DNA from: Methanomassiliicoccaceae archaeon UBA328
GTDB taxonomy: Archaea; Thermoplasmatota; Thermoplasmata; Methanomassiliicoccales; Methanomethylophilaceae
Reading direction: 5' to 3'
Assembly: GCA_002506905.1 (NCBI GenBank)
Contig: DAYM01000006.1
Span: 2,162-20,228, forward strand
DNA: 18,067 nucleotides
Positions 1-6,357 of the stretch are shown here, piece after piece. The notes under the pieces were generated by a model that worked only from the letters and a program-made list of their open reading frames with translations, did not search any database and was not told the DNA's origin. Within the stretch, counting starts at the first letter, position 1, and each line of letters opens with the position of its first letter. The position numbers were made by a program, and so were the translations under genes.

Positions 1-20
1 GTTGAGAGAGGTTGAGAGAG
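1..20. repeat. two tandem copies of a 10-bp unit
   Basis: The unit GTTGAGAGAG occurs twice head to tail, followed by a partial third copy (GTT). It lies just beyond the stop codon of the minus-strand remnant at 22-231 and may continue left of the window. Copy number beyond the edge is unknown. Confidence 0.6.
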
Positions 21-21
21 G

Positions 22-231
22 TTAATGATCAATCTTCCCAACAACTACCCAAAGACCATTGCGGTTGGTTCCGGTACGTATGATCAAGCCCTTTTCTTTC
101 AATGAAGACAGTGCTCTTGAAACACTCCCCAAACTAATACCTGTTACTTCGACGGTGTCCCTGACCTTGGCCATAGTGCCGATAAGATGTGCTTCGCCGT
201 TAAAACTACAAGCTGCCGATGAATACTTCGT
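22..231 (-). pseudogene. C-terminal winged-helix remnant of a larger ATP-binding/regulatory protein
   Basis: The minus strand is open from an in-frame stop at 232-234 down to TAA at 22-24. The last 50 or so residues read as a helix-turn-helix: TGISLGSVSRALSSLKEKGL followed by a short wing with a G-x-W pattern. This resembles the DNA-binding C-terminus of archaeal proteins with an AlbA_2/Schlafen-type ATP-binding N-terminus, where the motif is typically TGIS-x2-TV-x-R-L-x2-L-x2-KGLI. No N-terminal domain is present and the frame is closed upstream. The only ATG (172-174) would give 50 residues. I read it as a decayed 3' fragment; a very small regulator is possible but less likely. The parent family is not certain. 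Confidence 0.45.
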
Positions 232-375
232 TTACCAACAAGCGGGAAATAAATCGCAACATTGCGACCATCATGTATGACAATACATGTTAAATCAATA
301 ATGAACAAAGACTTCAGAAACAAATGTGCGGCTTAGCCACAATCAGTATGTCAGAAGTCTGTAGTAGACTCCTGA

Positions 376-505
376 AAATCAGCAGGTTTTACAAGTTTCA
401 GGCTTTGAAATGCCCCCAACTACCGATTTTTTCGTTACAATTTGACCTGATAATACTATGATTTATAACGATTTGAAATAAAAATGGTGCAAAACCTGCT
501 GATTT
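376..505. repeat. 15-bp perfect inverted repeat
   Basis: AAATCAGCAGGTTTT at 376-390 is the exact reverse complement of 491-505, with 100 nt between the arms. The 11-bp core AATCAGCAGGT recurs at 696-706 inside the tRNA-Thr fragment, so there are three copies of the core in 330 bp. This would fit recombinase binding or core sites at an attachment region; that role is inferred. Confidence 0.6.
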
Positions 506-562
506 ATCACCAACGATGCCCCCATCGTGCCCCCGGGGGCTTTTCAAGGCCCAAATGCCCCC
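411..562. repeat. four TGCCCCC (GGGGGCA) heptamers
   Basis: Identical heptamers lie at 411-417, 517-523, 528-534 and 556-562, all in the same orientation. The third runs into a CCCCCGGGGG palindrome (530-539). They stand out against an AT-rich background. Repeats like these could be protein-binding arm sites of an integrase or a replication/partition site of a mobile element. Nothing in the sequence decides between these. Confidence 0.5.
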
Positions 563-690
563 AAAATGCCAATATTCATTCGGTCAATACTTAACGATTT
601 GACGCGTTTTAACATAATATTACACATTGTTTCGAACAAAACAACATGATAAACAAAGAAATTTCAAGAAAACCTAACATTCGTTCGGCT

Positions 691-735
691 CTTGTAATCA
701 GCAGGTCTGGAGTTCGAATCTCAAAGGTGGCTCCA
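691..735 (+). other. 3' half of tRNA-Thr(UGU); candidate integration (att) site
   Basis: The 45 nt read as a tRNA from the anticodon loop to the 3' end: loop CTTGTAA (anticodon TGT), 3' anticodon stem TCAGC, variable loop AGGTC, T-loop TTCGAAT with a T-stem that pairs at four of five positions, a 3' acceptor strand and terminal CCA. The sequence upstream does not pair with the anticodon stem or acceptor, so the 5' half is missing. Integrases of the tyrosine family commonly recombine within tRNA 3' halves and leave such a copy at the far end of the element. An expressed tRNA gene is ruled out by the missing half. Confidence 0.7.
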
Positions 736-804
736 CTCTCAATCTAAACAACCGTTGATTTTCTGTTGACTGATTCTTCTATGTCTCCAAGATGACTCCT
801 TGGA

Positions 805-1020
805 TCAAATATAGGCCAAAACCGTTCTGAGTATGAGATTCTCGGTCTGATTGGATGTAAGGAAATAGATGGCTTCCTTATCAGAGATGAATTCTTTGAT
901 TAGCCTTGTCTTTCCTATACGGCGTCTGCCGGTTATCAGAATGAAAGAAGATTTTCTCTCATATTCCTTGTTCAGGATCTTCATTTCGTTATCTCTGCCT
1001 ATGAATTCTATACCGATCAT
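805..1020 (-). pseudogene. truncated archaeal ATPase (N-terminal stub)
   Basis: The 71-residue product begins like archaeal-type ATPases (Arch_ATPase/DUF234 group): FIGRDNEMKILNKEY, then a Walker A motif GRRRIGKTRLI, then EAIYFLT. Full-length members are roughly 400-480 residues and carry Walker B, sensor and DUF234 domains. Here the reading frame leaves the family pattern after about residue 55 and stops at 805-807, only 70 bp from the tRNA-Thr fragment. The start ATG (1018-1020) is intact. Truncation by an integration or deletion event at the tRNA-like boundary is the simplest reading. It is unlikely to be functional. Confidence 0.65.
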
Positions 1021-1031
1021 CAGTAAATAGA

Positions 1032-1066
1032 ATTATTATCTAAATAAAAATTATTTGAATAATAAT
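1032..1066. promoter_or_regulatory. long AT-rich inverted repeat upstream of the ATPase stub
   Basis: ATTATTAT (1032-1039) pairs with ATAATAAT (1059-1066), and the inner arms AAATAA (1042-1047) and TTATTT (1051-1056) also pair. Two bases on each side are unpaired. The repeat lies 12-46 bp upstream of the ATPase stub's ATG, over the expected TATA region, so it may be an operator or simply a symmetric promoter. Confidence 0.4.
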
Positions 1067-1142
1067 CATTACTCATAACAGGCCCGATAGGTCCGAATGT
1101 GCAAATTACAATTGTCAACCGGAGTGAAAAATGAAAGTTGCG

Positions 1143-1158
1143 GATCCGATCTCGGATC
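1143..1158 (-). terminator. possible terminator hairpin after metK
   Basis: GATCCGA (1143-1149) and TCGGATC (1152-1158) form a near-perfect hairpin 26 nt beyond the metK stop codon. On the minus strand it is followed by a T-rich run. The loop is very tight, so the structure may open to a 6-bp stem with 4-nt loop. Confidence 0.4.
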
Positions 1159-1183
1159 ATCGGACCGGACCCGCTTGAAATTC

Positions 1184-2365
1184 TCAAAGATATTTCTTCA
1201 GATCTTCTGCTTTGTCGGTCCTTTCCCAGGGAAGGTCCAAATCGTCACGTCCGAAGTGTCCGTATGCCGCTGTGGGCCTGTAGATGGGTCTCCTCAGATC
1301 GAGCATCTTGATGATTCCGGCGGGGCGGAGATCGAAGTTCTCGCGGACGATGTCCGTGATCTTGTTGTCGGAAAGCTTTCCCGTGCCGAAAGTATCGACC
1401 ATCACGGATGTGGGCTGTGCGACACCGATGGCGTAGGATAACTGGACCTCACATTTCTGTGCGAGTCCGGAAGCAACAACATTCTTGGCAACGTATCTTG
1501 CCGCATATGCTCCGGAACGGTCGACCTTGGTGCAGTCCTTACCGGAGAATGCTCCGCCGCCGTGCCTGGCATATCCGCCGTATGTATCGACGATGATCTT
1601 CCTTCCGGTGAGTCCGGCATCCCCGTGGGGTCCGCCGATAACGAACCTTCCGGTGGGGTTGATGAAGAATTTGGTGTTTGCATCGACCATCTTGGGATCG
1701 AGTACGGCATCGAAGACGTACTTCTTGATATCCTTGTGGATCTGTTCCTGGGTAACATTCTCGTCATGCTGGGTGGAAAGAACTACTGTATCCAGTCTGA
1801 CCGGGCGTCCGTCCTCTCCGTACTCGACGGTGACCTGTGTCTTTCCGTCCGGGCGGAGATAGCTCAGCGTACCGTCCTTCCTGACCTCGGTGAGTCTCTT
1901 TGCGAGCTTGTGTGCCAGCGCTATAGGATAGGGCATGAGTTCCTTGGTCTCGTCTGTGGCGTAACCGAACATCATACCCTGATCTCCGGCACCTGTGTCC
2001 AGACCGTCTCCGAGCGTTCCCTCGCGTGCCTCGAGTGCCTTATCGACGCCCATGGCGATATCGGGGGACTGTTTGTCTATAGCTACGAACACGGCGCAGG
2101 AGTTTCCGTCAAGACCTTTGCATCCGTCGTCATAACCGATATCCAATGCGGTCTTACGGACGATCTCGGGAACATCGAGCTGGGCCAGAGTGGTGATCTC
2201 ACCGGTGACAAGTATGTATCCTGTGCAGGCGACGGTCTCGCATGCGATACGGGACATGGGGTCCTGCTCCATGCAGGCATCTACGATGGCATCGGATATA
2301 GCATCACACAATTTGTCAGGGTGTCCTTCAGTAACAGATTCGGAAGTGAATATATTTTTCTCCAT
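1184..2365 (-). CDS. metK: S-adenosylmethionine synthetase, bacterial type
   Basis: It makes S-adenosylmethionine from methionine and ATP, releasing phosphate and diphosphate, in the cytoplasm. The 393-residue length and all signature motifs fit bacterial MetK: GHPDK near residue 14, the hexa-motif region GAGDQGMMFGYA, GGPHGDAGLTGRK, and the glycine-rich loop GGGAFSGKD with the following KVDRSGAYAARYVAKN. Archaea usually carry a different, strongly diverged archaeal SAM synthetase, so this copy is probably an old acquisition from bacteria. I chose ATG at 2363-2365 because AGGTTG lies 8 nt upstream; a TTG three codons earlier is possible. A strong TATA-like box (minus strand, 2401-2411) stands about 40 nt upstream. 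Methanogenesis from methylated compounds and tRNA/protein methylation would make SAM supply essential. Confidence 0.95.
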   Translation of the reverse strand: MEKNIFTSESVTEGHPDKLCDAISDAIVDACMEQDPMSRIACETVACTGYILVTGEITTLAQLDVPEIVRKTALDIGYDDGCKGLDGNSCAVFVAIDKQSPDIAMGVDKALEAREGTLGDGLDTGAGDQGMMFGYATDETKELMPYPIALAHKLAKRLTEVRKDGTLSYLRPDGKTQVTVEYGEDGRPVRLDTVVLSTQHDENVTQEQIHKDIKKYVFDAVLDPKMVDANTKFFINPTGRFVIGGPHGDAGLTGRKIIVDTYGGYARHGGGAFSGKDCTKVDRSGAYAARYVAKNVVASGLAQKCEVQLSYAIGVAQPTSVMVDTFGTGKLSDNKITDIVRENFDLRPAGIIKMLDLRRPIYRPTAAYGHFGRDDLDLPWERTDKAEDLKKYL

Positions 2366-2400
2366 AGCATACAACCTTTGAATAGCACCTGTATCTCTTC

Positions 2401-2411
2401 CTTATTTATAT
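2401..2411 (-). promoter_or_regulatory. TATA-like box of metK
   Basis: The minus strand reads CATATAAATAAG across this stretch, close to the archaeal TATA consensus. It is about 40 nt ahead of the metK ATG, which predicts a leader of roughly 15 nt containing the AGGTTG binding site. Confidence 0.45.
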
Positions 2412-2560
2412 GGGTTCATCTGCTCCTCCGAATTATTATCTCTCGAAATAGGCCTATTCCATGTGAAATCCATGAAAGCATGTCCCAAGAACGGTACGGG
2501 CATGTCTATGGTTCCTTCTTTCCGGACATGTATCATCTTTATATCGTCCTTGTACATCAT
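2402..2560 (-). CDS. possible small protein of 52 residues
   Basis: ATG-ATG (2555-2560) opens a 52-residue frame ending in TAA, 36 bp ahead of metK on the same strand. Codon use matches the neighbours and the sequence is protein-like (for example EGTIDMPVPFLGHAFMDF). An AGGGG stretch directly precedes the start. I do not recognise a family. Against it: its last codons coincide with the TATA-like box of metK, and a plus-strand TATA-like TTTATAT (2538-2544) also lies inside it, so the stretch may be a plain bidirectional promoter region. Confidence 0.35.
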   Translation of the reverse strand: MMYKDDIKMIHVRKEGTIDMPVPFLGHAFMDFTWNRPISRDNNSEEQMNPYK

Positions 2561-2606
2561 TCCCCTGTCGCCCTCGAACTACGGGAGTACAGCGAGATGA
2601 ACGAGA

Positions 2607-3203
2607 ATGGAAAACGATACAGCCGATCAAAAACAGGAACCCTTCGCAGCCTTCAAAAAACTCAACCTCTGTATCGGAACAGTGGTATCTGTGGAGGACC
2701 ACCCCGACGCAGAAAGGCTCTACATCCTCAAGGTCGATATCGGAGAGGAAGAACCCCGTATCGTTGTTACCAACATAAAGAGTTTCTATGCTCCGGAAAA
2801 GATGCTCGGCAGGAAACTTCTCATCATTGCCAACCTTAAACCTGCGAATTTCCGCGGTGTGAAGTCGTTCGGTATGCTCATGGCAGCCGAAGATATGGAC
2901 ATGGGCGGAAACTCATTGCTCCTTCTGGATCCTTCATGTGACGTACCAAACGGCACCGTGATGAACTCGGGCCTGGAGAACACCGATTCGAGAGTGGATA
3001 TGAAGCACCTCGAAAAGGTCTGCATAAAGGTAGCCAAGGTCGTCGACGGGAAATTCCTCGGTATGGACATAACTCTGCCGGAGAATGCCCCCGAGTGTGT
3101 GGCCGCGGTAATAGATGACGGTAAGGCCCTCGTCCTCGGCGATGGCAAAGAATGCGTCATGACCGTGTCCGGCGAGATCATGGACGGCGCACCTGCATTG
3201 TGA
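2607..3203 (+). CDS. stand-alone tRNA-binding OB-fold protein (EMAP-II/Trbp111-like)
   Basis: Residues about 14-115 form the tRNA-binding OB fold found in EMAP-II, Trbp111 and the C-terminus of methionyl-tRNA synthetase. The marks are IGTVVSVEDHPDAERLYILK, a VDIGEEE turn, and ANLKPANFRGVKSFGMLMAAE. Such proteins bind the outer corner of tRNA and act as a beta subunit or cofactor of an aminoacyl-tRNA synthetase, most often MetRS. At 198 residues it is longer than Trbp111; the last 75 residues form an additional domain that may mediate dimerisation. No synthetase gene is in the window, so the partner is unknown. It is transcribed divergently from metK. No clear ribosome binding site precedes ATG 2607. 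Confidence 0.85.
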   Translation: MENDTADQKQEPFAAFKKLNLCIGTVVSVEDHPDAERLYILKVDIGEEEPRIVVTNIKSFYAPEKMLGRKLLIIANLKPANFRGVKSFGMLMAAEDMDMGGNSLLLLDPSCDVPNGTVMNSGLENTDSRVDMKHLEKVCIKVAKVVDGKFLGMDITLPENAPECVAAVIDDGKALVLGDGKECVMTVSGEIMDGAPAL

Positions 3204-3344
3204 TCGGATGATGACCCGCCGGCAACGAGCGGTCGCAGCATGACAGCCGATGGCGAAGGTCGCCGTGTCACTCAGCAATAATAGAACGCCGCATGTGAAA
3301 CAAACAGATCCATGAACGGAAAATCAGTTTGTTAATGATATTCG

Positions 3345-3352
3345 TTAAATAT
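3345..3352 (+). promoter_or_regulatory. TATA-like box of dapB
   Basis: TTAAATAT centred about 32 nt ahead of the dapB ATG predicts a very short leader of a few nucleotides. It lies in a gene-free stretch of 177 bp that is otherwise unremarkable. Confidence 0.45.
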
Positions 3353-3380
3353 TGCCGTTCAGATTGCAGCACGATATATT

Positions 3381-4181
3381 ATGAGCGAAGTTAGAGCAGC
3401 ACTCGTAGGCGCATGCGGAAGAATGGGAAATCTCATCGTCCGCCGTATTCTGGCTACCGAAGGCATCACACTTTCCGCGGCATTCGACATCGTCAATACC
3501 GGAAAGGACATCGGAGAGATCGTCGGCGTAGGCAAACTGGACGTCCCCGTCTCCGATTCCAAGGACCTTGCAAAGGTCCTGAAAGAATCAAAGACCGATG
3601 TCCTCATCGATTTCACCGTTGCCCCTGCAACTGCAGCAAACGCACCCGTTGCAGCAGGCGCCGGAGTCAATCTCATCATCGGTACCACCGGACTCACCGC
3701 AGAACAGAAGACTAACATCACCGAAGCCGTCATAAAGAACAAGGTCGCGGCAGTGATCTCATCCAACTATTCCATCGGTGTCGGAGTCTTCTTCAAACTC
3801 ATCAAGAATGCCGCAGAATACCTGGGCAACGATTACGATGTGGAGATAATCGAGGCCCACCACAACCAGAAAAAGGATGCACCCAGCGGAACAGCGATGA
3901 CCGCTGCCGAGATCATCAGCAAGGCCATGGGCGGCAAAGAGTTCGTCTACGGACGTGAGGGCGTCTGCCCCCGCGGAAAGGAGATCGGAATCCATGCGAT
4001 CAGAGGAGGAGACATCGTCGGAGACCATACCGTGATGTTCATCGGTAACTCCGAGCGTATAGAGATCCGCCACCAGGCCCATTCGAGAGAGATCTTCGTG
4101 GGCGGTGCCGTAATGGCCGCAAAGTGGGTAGTATCTCAGAAGAAGGGCGTGGTCTATGCCATGTCCGACGTACTCGAGTGA
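3381..4181 (+). CDS. dapB: 4-hydroxy-tetrahydrodipicolinate reductase
   Basis: It reduces the cyclic dihydrodipicolinate-type intermediate to tetrahydrodipicolinate with NAD(P)H, the second committed step from aspartate semialdehyde to diaminopimelate and lysine. The 266 residues match the family. The N-terminal Rossmann fold has GACGRMG (residues 10-16). The substrate-binding and catalytic block EAHHNQKKDAPSGTA contains the conserved His pair, Lys and the SGT loop. The dipicolinate-binding C-terminal half carries RGGDIVGDHTVMF. No other lysine-pathway gene is adjacent; it has its own TATA-like box upstream and a hairpin terminator downstream, so it is probably monocistronic. Confidence 0.95.
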   Translation: MSEVRAALVGACGRMGNLIVRRILATEGITLSAAFDIVNTGKDIGEIVGVGKLDVPVSDSKDLAKVLKESKTDVLIDFTVAPATAANAPVAAGAGVNLIIGTTGLTAEQKTNITEAVIKNKVAAVISSNYSIGVGVFFKLIKNAAEYLGNDYDVEIIEAHHNQKKDAPSGTAMTAAEIISKAMGGKEFVYGREGVCPRGKEIGIHAIRGGDIVGDHTVMFIGNSERIEIRHQAHSREIFVGGAVMAAKWVVSQKKGVVYAMSDVLE

Positions 4182-4205
4182 TCTGCAGATAGCAAAACTG
4201 TTTTC

Positions 4206-4243
4206 GGATCGCAGAACAACCTTCTGCGGTCCATTCACTTTTT
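4206..4243 (+). terminator. hairpin terminator after dapB
   Basis: GGATCGCAGAA (4206-4216) and TTCTGCGGTCC (4222-4232) form an 11-bp stem with one G-T pair and a 5-nt loop. ATTCACTTTTT follows. It lies 24 nt past the dapB stop. Confidence 0.6.
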
Positions 4244-4333
4244 ACGGCCGGACAGAAGGCATACACAACATTGTGATTGAAAGGGCATTTATAACTATAA
4301 ACCTAAAAAAAAGGTACGTCATCCCCAATCGAA

Positions 4334-4341
4334 TTTAAATA
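4334..4341 (+). promoter_or_regulatory. TATA-like box of the UAG-containing gene
   Basis: TTTAAATA is centred about 26 nt ahead of ATG 4364, the spacing expected for a leaderless archaeal transcript. This independently supports ATG 4364 as the true start and hence the coding status of the codons ahead of the in-frame TAG. Confidence 0.5.
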
Positions 4342-4363
4342 CGATTAATTTCTCACTTGATCG

Positions 4364-4690
4364 ATGGCTCTGTCAACAAAACCCGAGATCGTCAGAGAGT
4401 TGCATAAACTGTGGCAACTCTTCAAGCTTGATAAGACCGATAAATGCTAGGAACGTGTGGACAAGGACATCGAGGACAATGACAACATCCCCGATCTTTG
4501 GTACATAAAGGCAGAACTGTGCAAGACCGATGTCCACATCCACAATTATTGTATCATCAAAGCCCAAGCCCTTCGTAAAGAAGGGTACGAACCAATCGTC
4601 TTTACGGACGAAGATCTCAAGAAAGATTCCCTGAAGATAATAGGCGAAGAGATATTCTCACGCAGCGAGAATAAAAAACATCTGAAATGA
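4364..4690 (+). CDS. TPR-like protein with an in-frame UAG (probable pyrrolysine codon)
   Basis: From ATG 4364 the frame runs 28 codons to TAG at 4448-4450 and continues in the same frame for 79 more codons to TGA at 4688-4690, giving 108 residues if UAG is read. Both sides belong to one protein. Read through the UAG, it aligns with residues about 55-130 of the zinc-ribbon protein encoded next (4772-5425): NIPDLWYI against NNSDVWYM and VFTDEDLK against IFTEQDVK. The UAG position falls on Arg73 of that protein, on the outer face of a TPR-like helix. In pyrrolysine-using Methanomassiliicoccales UAG is translated, so the gene may be intact. Alternatives are a nonsense mutation of CAG or AAG, or a short 28-residue product. 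No other TAG ends a gene in this window. The function is unknown; a scaffold or binding role would fit a TPR-like fold. Confidence 0.7.
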
Positions 4691-4706
4691 CCTGCCCCCT
4701 TCTCAG

Positions 4707-4714
4707 TAAATATA
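4707..4714 (+). promoter_or_regulatory. TATA-like box of the zinc-ribbon gene
   Basis: TAAATATA lies 17 nt past the previous stop. It predicts transcription from about 4737, which favours ATG 4772 over the in-frame ATG 4730 as the start of the next gene. Confidence 0.4.
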
Positions 4715-4771
4715 ATGTACTGAAAATGCATGCGGCCGTATCGTAGAGTGACATCAGCACCGGGAAACGAA

Positions 4772-5425
4772 ATGACACTGATCGCATGCACCTGCCCGTA
4801 TTGCGGCGGAGAAGTAAAGATGGAGGATACCCTGCTCAAGGGATATTGCACCTATTGCGGCCGCCAGATCATCAACGAGAAGGCAGTCGTGGGAAAGATC
4901 GATGTCAAAATGGATTGTTCTTCCGAGACGGTCAACACCCTCAAACTCATCAAATACTCAATGTACGACGGAGATGCGTACACTGCCAGGGCACTTTTGG
5001 CCAAAGCCATGCAGATGGACCCCAACAACTCCGATGTTTGGTATATGGACGCCGTTTTGGACAGAAAGAACGCCAATACCGATCTCGCCCGCGCCAAACA
5101 ATTCCCTTCTTACGGAATATTCACCGAACAGGATGTCAAGACATACAGAAACTTCGACAATTCCGGAAGCCAGGCCGTATTCATCGTGACAATTGCGATG
5201 TGGTTCTTCATACTGGTAGCGTGCATTCCGATCGCGATCATCTTCAGAATGTTCTTCCTCATCCCGATAGTGATGATCGTCGGTTTCGTCATAGTCCTCG
5301 GATCATTCATGTACAAAGGGAAACACAGCCATAACATTCCCGAACCTGTGTTCGAAGATGAGACGGATGCAGCGAAACAGGTCGCATACAATGAGACCGT
5401 GGAACAAAAGGCAGATCAAAAATGA
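4772..5425 (+). CDS. zinc-ribbon, TPR-like, two-helix membrane protein
   Basis: The 217 residues begin with a zinc ribbon of two CxxC pairs (Cys8/Cys11 in CPYCGG and Cys26/Cys29 in CTYCGR). A TPR-like helical module follows (about 55-125), then two closely spaced membrane helices (about 136-158 and 160-181) and a charged tail. No enzyme motif is visible. The helical module is paralogous to the UAG-containing gene just upstream, so the two probably arose by duplication. Zinc-ribbon plus membrane-helix proteins of this sort are common in methanogens and usually uncharacterised. The ATG at 4730 would add 14 residues; I prefer 4772 because the TATA-like box at 4707-4714 puts the transcript start between them and the zinc ribbon then begins at the N-terminus. 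Confidence 0.75.
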   Translation: MTLIACTCPYCGGEVKMEDTLLKGYCTYCGRQIINEKAVVGKIDVKMDCSSETVNTLKLIKYSMYDGDAYTARALLAKAMQMDPNNSDVWYMDAVLDRKNANTDLARAKQFPSYGIFTEQDVKTYRNFDNSGSQAVFIVTIAMWFFILVACIPIAIIFRMFFLIPIVMIVGFVIVLGSFMYKGKHSHNIPEPVFEDETDAAKQVAYNETVEQKADQK

Positions 5426-5452
5426 ATTGCCGGCGATCCCCGCAACATACAT

Positions 5453-5857
5453 ATGATCCAGACATCGATTGATGCCCGTTAGTATAATTTCAAAGCAACC
5501 GTTATCGTCATTGTGACCATTCTGGTGTTCACATCCGCGGCCGCAGGATTGGCCTACAGGAACTGTACTGACAATGAACTCGAAGGCCATTGGTATCAGA
5601 TCGATTTTTACGGGTACCGTAACGGAGAATACACCTCGCTGGGAGACGGCACTCTTTTCCTCGCCGTTATCGAAAGCGGCGGGACCGGTTATCCGATCTT
5701 AGGATATGTCTACGGAAATACCTTCGAGCTTACAACACATCTGGCTGACGAAGTGTTCGTTCACGGTATCGGACATGTTAACTCCGACGGCTCGATCTGT
5801 TTCAATGAATGGAACCGCAATGTCTATGCCGACAACTACCTAATGGAATCAATCTGA
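5453..5857 (+). CDS. anchored small surface protein, possible in-frame UAG
   Basis: ATG 5453 opens a frame of nine codons, TAG at 5480-5482, then 124 codons to TGA. The part after TAG holds a Lys and a 20-residue hydrophobic helix (about residues 15-34) followed by a roughly 100-residue, beta-rich, probably extracellular domain (GHWYQIDFYGY, DGTLFLAVIESG, YVYGNTFEL). The hydrophobic helix begins before the only other start in frame (GTG 5513), so starting there would cut the signal/anchor in half, although a TATA-like TATAATTT at 5483-5490 would suit a leaderless GTG start. A third option is ATG 5472 in another frame, joined by one missing base near 5492. Family unknown. The 3' end overlaps the convergent deoxyribosyltransferase gene by 9 bp. 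Confidence 0.6.
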
Positions 5858-6289
5858 GCAGGAAGATATCATCCTTACCAGTTCATCTACTGACCCGGCT
5901 ATCCTATTGCCGACGGCACCGGAGGTCATAAGATTATCTACCCCGAACTCGGCCGTACGGACGTCCGTCTTGATCGCAAAACATGGTTTGCCCAGAGCAT
6001 ATGCGTAACCGAGCTCGACGCATGCGCCCTCATCGGGGACCCTTCCGTCGAGATTGATGACCAGGATATCGGCATTCCTGACCTCATCCAGATCCTTCCC
6101 GAAGATCTTCGTTCCCATCTCGGTCTTTTTCACGGGATCGTCCATGCAGCCCTTATCGATGTTGAGGCTGCTTTCCTGCGGTAAAAAGACATCGAAACCG
6201 GCAGCGGCCAACGCATCCCTAACGGCTGTATTGTAATCTCTTTCAGCGGTACAGAACAAAGGTCCGGCAAAATAGATCCTCTTGGACAT
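5849..6289 (-). CDS. nucleoside 2-deoxyribosyltransferase family protein
   Basis: The 146 residues match the nucleoside 2-deoxyribosyltransferase fold (PF05014). Residues 6-12 are YFAGPLF, the start of the nucleotide-binding strand. ADILVINLDGRVPDEGACVE contains the conserved Asp residues, and Glu92 in VELGYA is the expected nucleophile. The last conserved block is FGVDNLMTSGAVGN. Members exchange bases between deoxynucleosides or hydrolyse deoxynucleoside monophosphates (DNPH1-like), in salvage or pool cleaning; the sequence alone does not say which. A hairpin with a T-run separates it from the DUF5714-like gene upstream, so it probably has its own promoter. Confidence 0.85.
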   Translation of the reverse strand: MSKRIYFAGPLFCTAERDYNTAVRDALAAAGFDVFLPQESSLNIDKGCMDDPVKKTEMGTKIFGKDLDEVRNADILVINLDGRVPDEGACVELGYAYALGKPCFAIKTDVRTAEFGVDNLMTSGAVGNRIAGSVDELVRMISSCSD

Positions 6290-6330
6290 GAGCCTGCATC
6301 CGAATATCTTTCTTTAAGTATTTTTGTGGG

Positions 6331-6349
6331 AAAAAGGGCCTTTCGGCCC
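6331..6349 (-). terminator. terminator of the DUF5714-like gene
   Basis: On the minus strand GGGCC, loop GAAA, GGCCC is followed directly by TTTTT, 8 nt past the TAA of the gene. It looks like a bacterial-style intrinsic terminator; archaeal polymerase also terminates at T-runs. Confidence 0.65.
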
Positions 6350-6357
6350 GAAATTGT

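Larger units (their letters stand above)
232..690. other. gene-free stretch with repeats
   Basis: I see no convincing gene on either strand. The stretch is AT-rich with GC islands. It contains a 15-bp inverted repeat (376-390 and 491-505), a hairpin with 7-bp arms CCTGAAA/TTTCAGG (371-402), and four TGCCCCC heptamers (411-417, 517-523, 528-534, 556-562). It sits between the winged-helix remnant and a tRNA 3' fragment, which suggests the decayed end of an integrated element. Confidence 0.5.

Noticed and set aside
232..690. CRISPR array
   Set aside because: The repeats are short, irregularly spaced and partly inverted; there is no repeat-spacer periodicity.
691..735. Functional split or intron-containing tRNA-Thr
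   Set aside because: No sequence upstream within 300 bp can supply a matching 5' acceptor, D-arm and anticodon stem.
2579..2581. TAG in frame upstream of the small 52-residue frame
   Set aside because: No start codon exists between it and the next upstream stop, so reading it as pyrrolysine is not needed and unsupported.
1562..2839. 425-codon open frame on the plus strand across metK
   Set aside because: It is antisense to a clear metK and to the start of the tRNA-binding gene, and shows no family pattern; a consequence of codon composition.
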